Shown: positions 5,868 to 5,888 of the stretch, piece by piece
Numbering within the stretch: position 1 is the stretch's first letter
How the letters are laid out: the number at the start of each line of letters is the position of its first letter
Source: Tannerella sp.
GTDB lineage: Bacteria; Bacteroidota; Bacteroidia; Bacteroidales; Tannerellaceae
DNA: 5,888 nucleotides
Assembly: GCA_031261145.1 (NCBI GenBank)
Contig: JAISJX010000328.1
Coordinates: forward strand, 1 to 5,888
Direction: 5' to 3'
Notes under the pieces: generated by a model
What the model was told of the DNA's origin: nothing
Database searches by the model: none
The model's input: the letters and a program-made list of their open reading frames with translations, nothing else
Made by a program: the position numbers and the translations under genes

Positions 5868-5888
5868 CAAACGGAAATAAGAACATCA

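Overview
The window looks like the chromosome of a member of the Bacteroidota, most likely order Bacteroidales. The signs are two exact matches to the Bacteroidota -7 promoter box TAnnTTTG, A/T-rich translation leaders with no Shine-Dalgarno motif, a tRNA gene without an encoded CCA end, and protein sequences of the Bacteroides kind. I cannot name the genus from the sequence alone.

Layout: positions 3 to 5473 hold five tightly packed plus-strand genes that read as one operon. They are kduI (5' end cut by the window edge), a lipoprotein of the DUF4861 type, a PfkB-family 2-keto-3-deoxygluconate kinase (kdgK), a short-chain dehydrogenase acting as KduD, and an ExuT-like MFS hexuronate transporter. 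The gaps are 21, 43, 37 and 15 nt, with no recognisable promoter or terminator inside them. A long two-part stem-loop at 5482-5548 closes the operon. After it comes a separate transcription unit with its own promoter, tRNA-Lys(CUU) at 5649-5721 and a terminator hairpin. The right edge carries a second Bacteroidota-type promoter overlapped by a near-perfect 34-bp palindrome, which should drive a gene beyond the window.

How the genes work together: lyases acting on uronate polymers (pectin, glycosaminoglycans, ulvan-type or similar glycans) and unsaturated uronyl hydrolases release 4,5-unsaturated uronate, which rearranges to 4-deoxy-5-keto-uronate. KduI isomerises this, the SDR reduces the product to 2-keto-3-deoxygluconate (KDG), and KdgK phosphorylates it to KDPG. 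The transporter probably brings the uronate across the inner membrane. The KDPG aldolase, the lyases, SusC/SusD and any regulator are not in the window.

The main unknown is the DUF4861 lipoprotein, an exported protein encoded between cytoplasmic enzymes. Other points of interest are three tandem 13-nt repeats ending at the kdgK start codon, the palindrome over the right-edge promoter, and a transporter clearly longer than E. coli ExuT. I see no wholly new system here; this is mainly a well-understood catabolic operon with one uncharacterised member.
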